This document shows, piece by piece, positions 25,468-33,495 of a stretch of 64,000 bases of DNA (its first letter is position 1; every line of letters starts with the position of its first letter). Both the position numbers and the translations under genes were made by a program. This DNA comes from AC-32 sp963715575 (lineage in GTDB: Bacteria; Actinomycetota; Thermoleophilia; Gaiellales; Gaiellaceae). The stretch covers positions 1,426,001 through 1,490,000 of the forward strand of contig OY970250.1 in assembly GCA_963715575.1 (NCBI GenBank), in the 5' to 3' direction. The notes below the pieces were generated by a model, which made no database searches, was not told where the DNA came from, and saw nothing but the letters and a program-made list of their open reading frames with translations.

Positions 25468-26843
25468 TTGACGAGCGCCGGCCGCGCGAATGCCTTCGCG
25501 CCCGGAATCACCGCCGAGGGGTCCGCGCCGAGCCACTGCTCGAGCAGCGAGCAGTAGACGCCGCGGAAGTCCGAGGTCGGCTTCAGGTTGCCGTCGCCGT
25601 CGAGGCCGTTCGCGAGTCCGGGGAACTCGCCGACCATCTGCCCGCTCGCGCGAGAGCCGATCAGGAAGGCCGTGCCCGCCGCGCCGTGGTCGGTGCCGTC
25701 GCTGCCGTTCTCCTCGCCGCGGCGGCCGAACTCCGACCAGACGAGCGTCAGCACGCGGTCGGCGAGGCCGCGGGCCTCGAGGTCGCGCTGGAAGGCGAGC
25801 AGCGTGCGGGCCGTGAGGTCGAGCCCGCCGGCGAGCGCCTGCGGCTGGTCGGAATGCGTGTCGTACTCGCCGGGCGCGGTCAGCGCGACGCAGTGCAGCG
25901 GCAGCCTCGCGTCCAGCATCGCGGCGAGCCCGGCGAGCTGGCGCGGGAAGCCGCTGTCGTCATCGGGGTACTGGACGGGGCTGCCGAAGCCGTTGTCGGC
26001 GCTCTTGGCGAAGGGCTCGAGCTGCCGGCGCAGGCGGTCGGACTGCTTGATCGCCTTCGCGGCCTGGTTCAGGAACGGGTCGCGACGGTGCGCGCCGAGG
26101 CTGCCGAGCGTCGCGAGCATCCGGTCCTCGACCTCGCCCCACACGCCCGGCGCCCAGAAGGTGTACTGGTCGGGCGCAGCCAGCGAGGCGACCGGCACCT
26201 TGGTCGAGGCCAGCGCGGGCTGGAGCTGGTAGTCGAGCGAGAGGCCCTGCAGCGGGTTGTCGCTTACGCCGTGGTGGTCGAGGTAGCGGCCCAGCCAACC
26301 GCTCGCCAGGCGCGCGTCGGTGGCGCCGACTTCCCAGAAGTGGCGCGAGGTGAAGTGCGACTGGTCGGGGTGCGTGTAGCCGATCGCCGGCATGACCGAG
26401 ACCTTGCCCTCGCCGTGCAGCGTCGCGAGCGGCTGCAGCTTCGGGTGCCAGTGCAGGCGGGTGTCCTCGGCGAAGACCGGGCCGGCCGACTCGGGCAGCG
26501 CCAGCGTGGGACGCAGCTTCTTGTAGTTCGGGTCGAGCGCCGGGTAGAGCACCGACAGCGAGTCGGCCCCACCGGGCAGGAAGACGGAGACGAGCACCGG
26601 CTGCGCGGGGCCCGAGGCCGCCTGCGCGATCCCGTCCTCGAACAGCCGCAGCTTGCCGAGCCCGTAGACCGAGAGCGCGAGGCCGAGCGCGCCCGAGACG
26701 AAGCTGCGCCGGTCAAGCCCCGTGCCCGCAGGCGCCGGCATCCCGGGCTCGATCGCGGGCAGCCCGCGGCCGGCCTCGGCGGCGCCGCGCCGGAGCAAGG
26801 AGACGCGGGTGAACTCGTCGCAGTGGTGGCAGGAGCGGCTCAT
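25464..26843 (-). CDS. DUF1501 family protein, Tat-exported
   Basis: A 459-residue member of the DUF1501 (sulfatase-fold) family. The twin-arginine motif DRRSFVSGALG near residues 44-54 indicates folded export, with an extra N-terminal CHHCDEF segment before it. Family motifs include VFLPGGADSLSVLYP, HWHPKLQPL, and the C-terminal VWSEFGRRGEENGSDGTDHG block. DUF1501 genes usually sit next to DUF1800 genes, as here; their stop and start share one base. The biochemical role of the pair is not established. Confidence 0.88.
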   Translation of the reverse strand: MSRSCHHCDEFTRVSLLRRGAAEAGRGLPAIEPGMPAPAGTGLDRRSFVSGALGLALSVYGLGKLRLFEDGIAQAASGPAQPVLVSVFLPGGADSLSVLYPALDPNYKKLRPTLALPESAGPVFAEDTRLHWHPKLQPLATLHGEGKVSVMPAIGYTHPDQSHFTSRHFWEVGATDARLASGWLGRYLDHHGVSDNPLQGLSLDYQLQPALASTKVPVASLAAPDQYTFWAPGVWGEVEDRMLATLGSLGAHRRDPFLNQAAKAIKQSDRLRRQLEPFAKSADNGFGSPVQYPDDDSGFPRQLAGLAAMLDARLPLHCVALTAPGEYDTHSDQPQALAGGLDLTARTLLAFQRDLEARGLADRVLTLVWSEFGRRGEENGSDGTDHGAAGTAFLIGSRASGQMVGEFPGLANGLDGDGNLKPTSDFRGVYCSLLEQWLGADPSAVIPGAKAFARPALVK

Positions 26844-28177
26844 CAGCAGGTCTGCAGGTCGGGGGCGGTGGCGAGCAGCTGCCGCAGGGCGTTCTCGATC
26901 AGCGGCGGGTACTGCTGCTTCTTCCAGTGGGAGTCGGCGTCGCGGAGCGCGTGCCTGGCGAAGCTCGCCAGCGCCGCCTCGGTCTGCCCGGTCAGCGTCG
27001 GCTCCCCGAGCACGGCCCGGGCGCGGTCGACCAGCTTGTCGGCCTTGCCGGGCACGTTCTTGGCCGATTCCTTCAGCACCTTGGGCCGGATCGCGTAGCC
27101 CGCGATCTCCCAGCGCGCGCGGAAGGTGGCCGTGTCGAGCCAGCGCGAGTCGTCCCAGCCGCCGACGTTCGGCGGGTAGAAGAGCTGCTGGCCGGCGAGC
27201 TGCAGCAGCCACGTCCAGGCCTCGGTGTCGATCCCGCGGCCGAGCCCGCGCAGCAGGCCGGCGAGGTAGAGCGCCGGCGACTTGACCATGCGCGGCCCGG
27301 TGAAGAGCGCGGGGTGGCGCAGGATCGCGCCGACGACCGGGCCGATCTCATACCCGCTGCGAACGTAGAGCCGCTCGAGCGAGCGCCGTGTGCCAGCGCT
27401 CGGAGGCACCGGCACGAAGTAGCCCCAGAGCTTGGTCACGAAGAACGACGGGTGCTTCCGGTGGTGGACGCAGAGGCGGCACGAGTCGCGCCAGTCGAAG
27501 TGGCCGCGCTTGCCGAAGATGTGCTTCGAGCCGGTGTCGTGACGCTTCGGGTCGAACCGGAATCGAACCGGGCCGAGCTTGTTGCTCCACGTGTAGCGGA
27601 AGCCGGTCAGCGCCCGGGCCTGTTCGCGCACGTCGTGCTCGGTGTACGCGCCGCGGTCGGCGCCGAGCGTGAACAGCTCCATCAGCTCGCGCGCGTAGTT
27701 CTCGTTCGGCGAGCCCTTTTCGTTGTCCACGCCGGAGAGCCAGAGCAGCATTGCGGGGTCGCGCGTGACCTCGATCAAGAGGCCCGGGAACGAGCCCAGG
27801 CCGAGCCGGCGGAAGAGCTGGTTCTGGCGCAGCATCAGCTTCGCCGGGCCGACGCCGTCTCGCGAGGTGGCGAACCAGTCGTGCCAAACGAGCGTCATGC
27901 GCTCGTGCAGCGGCTTGGTCGTGCGGACCATCCGGTCGAGCCACCAGAGCTGGTCGTGGCCCCAGCGATCGTAGGGCGAGAGCTTGCGCCCGCGGTCGTC
28001 GTGCGCTCGTGGGCCCTTCAGCCGGTCGCGGCCGGGGCGCATGAGGGCCTGCACCGCGCCTTCGAGCCCGAGCTTCGCCAGGCGCTCGGCCTCGCCGGGG
28101 CGGGGGCCGAAGCCGGCACGCCAGAGCAGGCGCTCGGCCTGCGGCTTGCCGAAGGGACCGCGGTAGACGGGCGGCAT
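26843..28177 (-). CDS. DUF1800 family protein
   Basis: A 444-residue member of the DUF1800 family, usually paired with DUF1501. Typical segments are ERLLWRAGFGPRPGE, MTLVWHDWFATS, NENYARELMELFTLG, FKHDTGSKHIFGKRG-like text (KRHDTGSKHIFGKRG) and FYPPNVGGWD. No clear signal peptide is seen. Function in the family is unknown. A short hairpin (28191-28208) lies just upstream of the start, between it and the DUF1385 gene. Confidence 0.88.
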   Translation of the reverse strand: MPPVYRGPFGKPQAERLLWRAGFGPRPGEAERLAKLGLEGAVQALMRPGRDRLKGPRAHDDRGRKLSPYDRWGHDQLWWLDRMVRTTKPLHERMTLVWHDWFATSRDGVGPAKLMLRQNQLFRRLGLGSFPGLLIEVTRDPAMLLWLSGVDNEKGSPNENYARELMELFTLGADRGAYTEHDVREQARALTGFRYTWSNKLGPVRFRFDPKRHDTGSKHIFGKRGHFDWRDSCRLCVHHRKHPSFFVTKLWGYFVPVPPSAGTRRSLERLYVRSGYEIGPVVGAILRHPALFTGPRMVKSPALYLAGLLRGLGRGIDTEAWTWLLQLAGQQLFYPPNVGGWDDSRWLDTATFRARWEIAGYAIRPKVLKESAKNVPGKADKLVDRARAVLGEPTLTGQTEAALASFARHALRDADSHWKKQQYPPLIENALRQLLATAPDLQTC

Positions 28178-28190
28178 CTCACGTTCTCTA

Positions 28191-28208
28191 TCGGCGCGAA
28201 GGCGCCGA
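28191..28208 (-). repeat. Hairpin in the DUF1385-DUF1800 spacer
   Basis: A perfect 7-bp inverted repeat, TCGGCGC and GCGCCGA, separated by four bases, lies in the 42-bp gap between the DUF1385 and DUF1800 genes. It has no T-run behind it on the minus strand, so a classical terminator is unlikely. It could be a transcript-processing or attenuating structure. Confidence 0.45.
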
Positions 28209-28219
28209 ACCCTTTATCC

Positions 28220-29005
28220 CTAGGCCAGTTCGCGCCGCAGCACTGCCGCAACTGCGGTCAACGCGAGCTGCGTCTCCTCGTCCGAGGGCTCGCGCGTCGT
28301 CAGTCGCTGCAGCGCAAGGCCGGGGACGAGAAACACGTGCGCAAACCTCGAGCGCGAGGTCTGGACGAGCTGCCAGAGCTCCATCGTCAGCGCCAGCGAG
28401 AGCAGCGAGACGGCGAAGGGCGTGTAAAGCGCCGGCGCGACGGGCCAGATCCGGTCGAAGAGCACCGAGACCGGCACGACGAGCGCGGCGAAGTTCGTGC
28501 CGCAGCGAGGCGCGAAGCGCGAAGGCCTCGCCTCCGCGTTCCAGGTCGCGACCAGGCGGCGTTCCTCCGCGGCCGCGATCGCGCGGTGCTCGGCGCCGTG
28601 CAGGAAGAGGGTGCGGCCGCGCAGCATCCAGGCGAGCAGGACGACGGCCGTGCCGATCCCGAGCGGCAGCGAGGCCGACTGCGGCAGGACGATCAGCGAG
28701 AGCGGTGCTAGCAGGGCGGCGACGAGCAGGAGCCGTTCGCCGCGGCCGGCGACGCCGGCGCCCCGGAAGAGCGGAGCAAGCGCCGAGCCGAGCCTGATCA
28801 GCCCGCGCACGAGCGGCACGCGCCGCAGCGTCTCGGGCGGCTGCGGCATCGAGCCTTCGCGCACGCTGCCGTCGCGTGCGGCGAACGCCCAGTGGTCGGC
28901 GCTCGCGATCACGACGCCGTCGGCACGGGCCATGCCGCCCATCCGGGGCAGCGCGGCCGAGCCGTCGGCCCGGGCCAGCACTTCGAGAAGGGCGTCGCGA
29001 TCCAC
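28220..29005 (-). CDS. DUF1385 family membrane protein
   Basis: A 261-residue member of DUF1385. The N-terminal domain has GGMARADGVVIAS and is followed by about four hydrophobic segments. Family signatures include FLHGAEHRAI, RCGTNFAALV, MELWQLVQTS and PGLALQRLTTREPSDEE. These conserved His, Glu and Cys residues suggest a metal-dependent membrane enzyme, but no activity is established for the family. In many bacteria DUF1385 genes lie near ribosomal or prfA genes, which is not the case here. Confidence 0.85.
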   Translation of the reverse strand: MDRDALLEVLARADGSAALPRMGGMARADGVVIASADHWAFAARDGSVREGSMPQPPETLRRVPLVRGLIRLGSALAPLFRGAGVAGRGERLLLVAALLAPLSLIVLPQSASLPLGIGTAVVLLAWMLRGRTLFLHGAEHRAIAAAEERRLVATWNAEARPSRFAPRCGTNFAALVVPVSVLFDRIWPVAPALYTPFAVSLLSLALTMELWQLVQTSRSRFAHVFLVPGLALQRLTTREPSDEETQLALTAVAAVLRRELA

Positions 29006-29027
29006 CCGGTCAGGATCGCTTCAGGCC

Positions 29028-29053
29028 GGCCGCCCGGCAAGTGCCGGGCGGCC
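29028..29053 (-). terminator. Strong GC hairpin after the 25-residue peptide gene
   Basis: The repeat GGCCGCCCGGC...GCCGGGCGGCC forms an 11-bp stem with a four-base loop. It lies between the small membrane peptide gene and the DUF1385 gene, both on the minus strand. No T-run follows, so it is a terminator-like or stabilising hairpin rather than a canonical intrinsic terminator. Confidence 0.5.
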
Positions 29054-29074
29054 TAATCGTGCGTTAGCTAAGTC

Positions 29075-29152
29075 CTACCAGCGACCGCGCGAGAAGAACC
29101 CGAGCAGCAGGAGGACGAGCACGATGATCAGGATGATCCAGAGAATCGACAC
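29075..29152 (-). CDS. 25-residue single-span membrane peptide
   Basis: A GTG-initiated open frame encoding a peptide that is almost entirely one transmembrane helix followed by a basic end: ILWIILIIVLVLLLLG then FFSRGRW. AAGGGGG lies about 8 bases before the GTG. Tiny hydrophobic peptides of this pattern occur in other actinobacteria as hypothetical proteins. A stable hairpin follows the stop. No function can be assigned. Confidence 0.55.
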   Translation of the reverse strand: MSILWIILIIVLVLLLLGFFSRGRW

Positions 29153-29220
29153 GGTGGAGCCCCCTTCGGCGGTTGTTGTCGGAGGAGTAACGGCGCACCC
29201 CCCCGATCGGTTACGGACTC

Positions 29221-29276
29221 GGCTTAACCGAGGCTTAACGCCGCATAACGGGGGTTGAACACGCCCCGGATATAAC
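29221..29276 (+). promoter_or_regulatory. Direct-repeat array and -10-like box before the HtrA gene
   Basis: Four related units ending in AAC follow one another: GGCTTAAC (29221-29228), GGCTTAAC (29232-29239), GCATAAC (29243-29249) and GTTGAAC (29254-29260), with spacings of 11, 10 and 11 bp. Direct repeats at about one helical turn are typical of OmpR/PhoB-type response regulators. A TATAAC box at 29271-29276 ends 7 bases before the GTG at 29284, so transcription could begin at or next to the start codon (leaderless mRNA). No good -35 is visible. Confidence 0.5.
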
Positions 29277-29283
29277 GCGACCC

Positions 29284-30492
29284 GTGGCAGGACGCGTGCA
29301 GGTGATCTACGCAGCCGGGCTGGTGGCCGCTGCCGTGCTGGGCGGAGCCTTCGCCCTCGGCGGCGCCGCGCTCGTGGGCGGCTTCGACACGACCACGACG
29401 GTCCGCGACGTCCCCGCAGCGCTCCCCTCGCCCATCTCGCTGAACCAGTCCCCGGCCGCCGGTGCCGGCGCGCTCTCGGTGAACGCGATCTACAAGCACG
29501 CGGCACCCGGCGTCGTCCAGGTGACCGCGACGCAGGTCGTCTCGACTCCGGGCGTCGACCCGTTCGGGTTCGCCTTCCCGGCGCAGCAGCCCTCGCAGGC
29601 GCTCGGCTCGGGCTTCGTGATCGACAAGGCCGGCCACATCGTCACGAACTACCACGTGGTCGAACACGCGCGCTCGGTCGACGTCAGCTTCTCGAACAAC
29701 GAGAGCATGAAGGCGAAGCTCGTCGGCGCCGACCCGTCCACCGACATTGCGGTGCTGCAGGTCGACACCCACGCGCGGGCGCTGACGCCGCTCCCGCTCG
29801 GCAACTCGGACGCCGTCCGCGTCGGCGACTCGGTCGTCGCGATCGGCAACCCCTTCGGCTACGACCGCACCGTCACGGCCGGGATCGTCAGCGCCCTGCA
29901 GCGCGTGATCCGCGCCCCGAACAGCTACTCGATCGACCACGTGATCCAGACCGACGCCGCCCTGAACAAGGGCAACTCGGGCGGCCCGCTGCTCGACGCG
30001 CGCGGCAACGTGATCGGCGTCAACTCCCAGATCGCAGCCGGCGACTCGGGCGCGAGCGGCAACGTCGGGATCGGCTTCGCGGTGCCGATCAACACCGTCA
30101 AGACGGTCGCGGCGCAGATCATCAAGAGCGGGCACGCGGAGCACGCGTACCTCGGCATCTCGGTGCAGCCGGTCACGGCCAGCGCGGCCACGCTCTTCCA
30201 CCTGCCCGCGACGCACGGCCTGCTCGTCGCGAGCGTCCAGCCCGGCAGCGGGGCCGCCAAGGCCGGCCTGCGCGCGGGGAAAGGCAACGCGACGCTCGCC
30301 GGCGAGACGTACCCGCTCGGCGGCGACCTGATCACGCAGATCGACTCCACGCCGCTCTACTCGCTCGACCAGCTCCGCGACGTGATCGGGCAGAAGCAGC
30401 CGGGCGACGACGCGCGGCTGGAGGTGTACCGCGGAGACCAACGACGCACGGTGACAGTCAAGTTGGGACGGCAGCCGATCTCCCCTGGCTGA
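29284..30492 (+). CDS. HtrA/DegP-like serine protease with PDZ domain
   Basis: A 402-residue trypsin-like protease anchored by one N-terminal helix (residues 8-33). The catalytic triad is visible as His in TNYHVVEH, Asp in STDIAVLQV and Ser in GNSGGPLLD. A C-terminal PDZ domain begins near GISVQPVTA. Such proteins degrade or refold damaged proteins outside the membrane. The GTG start lies close behind a possible -10 box and a repeat array, which suggests two-component regulation and perhaps a leaderless transcript. A clear terminator follows the gene. Confidence 0.93.
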   Translation: MAGRVQVIYAAGLVAAAVLGGAFALGGAALVGGFDTTTTVRDVPAALPSPISLNQSPAAGAGALSVNAIYKHAAPGVVQVTATQVVSTPGVDPFGFAFPAQQPSQALGSGFVIDKAGHIVTNYHVVEHARSVDVSFSNNESMKAKLVGADPSTDIAVLQVDTHARALTPLPLGNSDAVRVGDSVVAIGNPFGYDRTVTAGIVSALQRVIRAPNSYSIDHVIQTDAALNKGNSGGPLLDARGNVIGVNSQIAAGDSGASGNVGIGFAVPINTVKTVAAQIIKSGHAEHAYLGISVQPVTASAATLFHLPATHGLLVASVQPGSGAAKAGLRAGKGNATLAGETYPLGGDLITQIDSTPLYSLDQLRDVIGQKQPGDDARLEVYRGDQRRTVTVKLGRQPISPG

Positions 30493-30567
30493 CCGTCCAG
30501 TTGGCCCCACCCCCCTGGGGCCCGGTTCCCGGCCGCGCCGTTCGCCAGCACGGCGCGCCGGGATCGA

Positions 30568-30607
30568 AAGAAGGAGGCCGGAAGCCTGCCCCGGCCTCCT
30601 TCTTGTT
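30568..30607 (+). terminator. Intrinsic terminator after the HtrA gene (probably bidirectional)
   Basis: The repeat AAGAAGGAGGCCGG ... CCGGCCTCCTTCTT forms a 14-bp stem with a loop of 9 bases, followed on the plus strand by GTTTCTCT. It lies 75 bp after the protease stop and 46 bp from the convergent oxidoreductase stop, so it may serve both genes. Confidence 0.85.
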
Positions 30608-30652
30608 TCTCTCCCAGATCCGGTGCCTGACTTCAGTCTGGCACCGGCGTGC

Positions 30653-32065
30653 CTAGTCCAGGAACGCCGAGTCGACCAGGTCGGCCATGCTCGGCACGGC
30701 GCGCTCGGCGGCGGCCTTGACGCCCTCGCCGAAGGTCGGGAAGACGTGGTGCATCATGGCCAGGTCGTCGATCGTCGCGCCGAAGCGCAATCCGAGCGAG
30801 AAGCCCTGCACGATCTCGCCGGCGCTGCGGGAGACGACGTGGATGCCGAGCACCTTCCGGCTGCCGCGGTCGAAGACGACCTTGAAGAGCCCGTGCTCCG
30901 CCCCGACGAACTGGAACCGTTTGACGCGCTCGTTGCGCGTCGCGCCGACGTCGTGGCCCTGCTCCCGCGCCTGCTCCTCGGTCAGCCCGACGCTGCCTAG
31001 CTCGGGGTCGGTGAAGATCGAGGTCGGCAGCACGGAGTAGTCGGCCGCCGGCGCGTCCTCGCCGAACATGTCGGCCACCGCGACGCGGGCCTGGTACTGG
31101 GCGATCGGGGTGAACTGCGGGCCGGCGGTCACGTCGCCCGCCGCCCAGATGCCTGCCGCCGAGGTGCGCAGGTGCTCGTCCACCGTGATCCCGCTCCTGG
31201 TCGTCTCGACGCCTGCGGCCTCGAGGTCGAGCTCCTCGACGTTTGGCACGCGGCCGGAGGCGAGCAGCACCTTGTGCGCGCGCCGCTCGTACGGCTCTGA
31301 GCCATCGCGCCGGGCGATCGTCGCGACCACCTCGTCCCCGTCCTGGCGCAGGCGCTGGACGAAGACGTTCGTCGCCAGCTCCATGCCCTCGGCCTGCAGT
31401 GCCGCCGCGAGCGTGGCCGAGGCGTCGGCGTCGGCGAGCGGCGCGATCCGCTCGGCCGCGTCCACGATCCGCACCTGGGCGCCGAAACGTGAGAACGCCT
31501 GGCCGAACTCCAGGCCCACGGCGCCGGCCCCCACGACGAGCAGCGAGCGCGGCACCTCGTCCAGGTCGAGCGCCGAGACGTGGTCGAGCCAGTCGATCTC
31601 CTCGATCCCCTCGACCGGGGGCACCGCGGTGCGCGAGCCGGTCGCGACCAGGATCCGGTCGGCGTCCAGCTCGCGCTCGCCGACGCGCAGCGTCTTCGGC
31701 CCGGTGAACGTCGCCTGCCCGGTGATCGCCGTCAGGCCGGCTTCTTCGAGGTCGCGCACCCACTCTTCCTGGGGCTTCTTGAGCGACTCCTTCCACTTGC
31801 GGACGCGGGCGAGGTCGACCCGTGCCGGCCCCGTCTCGATCCCGAGCACCGGCGCGCGCGTATTGACGTCGTGCGCCAGCTCGGCCGCGACGAGGTAAGC
31901 CTTGGTCGGAGAGCAGGCGACGTTGGGACAGCTGCCGCCCCAGCGCTCGCGCTCGACGAGCGCCACGCGCGCGTCGTAGTCGCGCCTCGCCATGTTGGCG
32001 GCGTCGCGGGCAGCGGAGCCGCCGCCGAGCACGACCAGGTCGAAGCGATCGTTCACGACGCGCAT
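30653..32065 (-). CDS. Flavin disulfide oxidoreductase (dihydrolipoamide dehydrogenase/mercuric reductase-like)
   Basis: A 470-residue class I pyridine-nucleotide disulfide oxidoreductase. Seen are the FAD-binding VVLGGGSAARDAA motif, the redox disulfide in GGSCPNVACSPTKAYL (C-x4-C), the NAD(P) loop VVGAGAVGLEFG, and the dimerisation domain. In the C-terminal active-site segment HVFPTFGE, the position of the usual catalytic histidine (HPTLSE in dihydrolipoamide dehydrogenase) is phenylalanine. This argues against ordinary Lpd function and for a MerA-like or other disulfide reductase. ATG 32065 has GGAGGAG just upstream. It is divergent from the first sigma factor by 36 bp. Confidence 0.85.
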   Translation of the reverse strand: MRVVNDRFDLVVLGGGSAARDAANMARRDYDARVALVERERWGGSCPNVACSPTKAYLVAAELAHDVNTRAPVLGIETGPARVDLARVRKWKESLKKPQEEWVRDLEEAGLTAITGQATFTGPKTLRVGERELDADRILVATGSRTAVPPVEGIEEIDWLDHVSALDLDEVPRSLLVVGAGAVGLEFGQAFSRFGAQVRIVDAAERIAPLADADASATLAAALQAEGMELATNVFVQRLRQDGDEVVATIARRDGSEPYERRAHKVLLASGRVPNVEELDLEAAGVETTRSGITVDEHLRTSAAGIWAAGDVTAGPQFTPIAQYQARVAVADMFGEDAPAADYSVLPTSIFTDPELGSVGLTEEQAREQGHDVGATRNERVKRFQFVGAEHGLFKVVFDRGSRKVLGIHVVSRSAGEIVQGFSLGLRFGATIDDLAMMHHVFPTFGEGVKAAAERAVPSMADLVDSAFLD

Positions 32066-32101
32066 TGTCTCCTCCGAGAGCGCGTCGTTACAGTCCTTGG
32101 C

Positions 32102-32725
32102 GTGGCAGTAGCCGAGTCCGAGCTCCTCGACAGGCTGCGGGCGGGAGACGAAGAGGCCTTTGCGGCGCTCGTGCGTGAGTACCAGCCGTCGCTCGTGCGG
32201 GTGGCGCGCATGTACGTCGCCACGCAGGCCGCCGCCGAGGAGGTCGCGCAGGAGACATGGCTCGGCGTGCTCAACGGCCTCGACCGCTTCGAGGGCCGCT
32301 CGTCGCTGAAGACGTGGATCTTCCGGATCCTGACCAACATCGCCAAGACCCGGGCCGTGCGCGACGGACGCACGCTGCCGTTCTCGGCGCTGCAGGAGCC
32401 GGGACGCGTGCCCGAGGCGGCCGTCGACGCGGACCGCTTCCTCGATCCCGAGCACCCACGCTGGCCCGGGCACTGGGTGGTCAAGCCGGTCGCGTGGCCC
32501 GAGGAGGCGCTGGTCGCCGCCGAGACGCGCGAGCGTCTGGCCGAGGCGATCGAGGCGCTGCCGGCGACGCAGCGCGCGGTCATCTCGCTGCGCGACGTGG
32601 AAGGCTGGTCGAGCGAGGAGGTCCGTAACGCTCTCGACCTGAGCGAGACCAATCAACGTGTGTTGCTGCACCGCGCCCGTGCAAAGGTGCGGGAAGCGCT
32701 GGACTCGTACCTGGAGCAGGCATGA
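32102..32725 (+). CDS. ECF-type RNA polymerase sigma factor
   Basis: A 207-residue extracytoplasmic-function sigma factor. Region 2 spans roughly residues 12-80 (FAALVREYQPSLVRVARMY, EEVAQETWLGVL, SSLKTWIFRI) and region 4 about 145-205 (ALPATQRAVISLRDVEGWSS, ETNQRVLLHRAR). The linker between them is long and contains FLDPEHPRWPGHWVV, a tryptophan-rich segment. GTG 32102 is the best start. The ATGA overlap with the next gene, a zinc-type anti-sigma factor, forms the expected regulator pair. Confidence 0.9.
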   Translation: MAVAESELLDRLRAGDEEAFAALVREYQPSLVRVARMYVATQAAAEEVAQETWLGVLNGLDRFEGRSSLKTWIFRILTNIAKTRAVRDGRTLPFSALQEPGRVPEAAVDADRFLDPEHPRWPGHWVVKPVAWPEEALVAAETRERLAEAIEALPATQRAVISLRDVEGWSSEEVRNALDLSETNQRVLLHRARAKVREALDSYLEQA

Positions 32726-32973
32726 GCGTGGTTTTCGAACAACTGAGTTGCCAGGAGTTCGTCGAGCTGGTGACCGACTACCTCGAGGGGGCGCTCTCGC
32801 CCGAGCACACGGCCCGCTTCGAGGACCACATCGGCCGCTGCACCGGCTGCGCGGCCTATCTCGAGCAGATCCGCGAGACGATCGCGCTCACCGGCCGGCT
32901 GACGCCCGAGTCGCTCTCGCCCGAGGCCGAGCGGACGCTGCTGGACGCGTTCCGCGACTGGCGCGGCAGGTGA
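32722..32973 (+). CDS. Zinc-finger anti-sigma factor
   Basis: An 83-residue protein with the zinc-binding anti-sigma signature H-x3-C-x2-C (DHIGRCTGCAAYL) and an upstream cysteine in LSCQEFVELV. It lacks a transmembrane segment, so it should be a soluble ZAS-type anti-sigma that holds the preceding ECF sigma factor. Its ATG overlaps the sigma stop by 4 bp. Confidence 0.85.
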   Translation: MSVVFEQLSCQEFVELVTDYLEGALSPEHTARFEDHIGRCTGCAAYLEQIRETIALTGRLTPESLSPEAERTLLDAFRDWRGR

Positions 32974-33000
32974 CGGCGCCCCGCACGAGAACCCTCTTCC

Positions 33001-33444
33001 ATGGCTCGCCGAGGCTCCGATCTCCTCTTTGCGGTCCTCGTGGCATTCGCGCTCGTCCTCACCGTGGTCGCCGGCCTCGTGCTGAGCGGCCGGCTCGTCT
33101 CCGATCCCTCGCGCTCTGACGAGGCGGCTCCTCCCCCGCCGGCTGCCAAGCCGCGCCCTCCACGGACCGAGACCCAACCGGCGGCGACTACCCGGTCGAA
33201 GCCGGCGGTACGGGCCGAGAGCGTGCGAATTGCCGCCACCCGGGGTGACTGCTGGGTCGTGGCCCACGCCGGGTCGGCCGACGGGCCGGTGCTGGTCGAG
33301 CGGGTGCTCCGAGCCGGCGAACAGGTCACGCTGCGGGCCCAGCGCATCTGGCTCGAGCTGGGCGCCGCCGGGAACGTCGACATCACGATGAACGGGAAAG
33401 CGCGACCGATCCCCTTCGGCACGACAAATCTCGTCCTCGGCTGA
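33001..33444 (+). CDS. Membrane-anchored DUF4115/RodZ-C-like protein
   Basis: A 147-residue protein with one N-terminal transmembrane helix (residues 8-30), a Pro-rich linker, and a C-terminal domain resembling the RodZ C-terminal DUF4115 fold (RGDCWVVAHA, LRAGEQVTL, IWLELGAAGNVDITMNGK). It faces outside the cell. It lies 27 bp after the anti-sigma gene and may belong to the same transcript. In RodZ this domain is linked to cell-shape functions, but no helix-turn-helix is present here. Confidence 0.72.
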   Translation: MARRGSDLLFAVLVAFALVLTVVAGLVLSGRLVSDPSRSDEAAPPPPAAKPRPPRTETQPAATTRSKPAVRAESVRIAATRGDCWVVAHAGSADGPVLVERVLRAGEQVTLRAQRIWLELGAAGNVDITMNGKARPIPFGTTNLVLG

Positions 33445-33495
33445 GGCCGTAACGAAGCGCGCCTCCCGCGCGTTCACATTGCGGGAGGTACAAAC

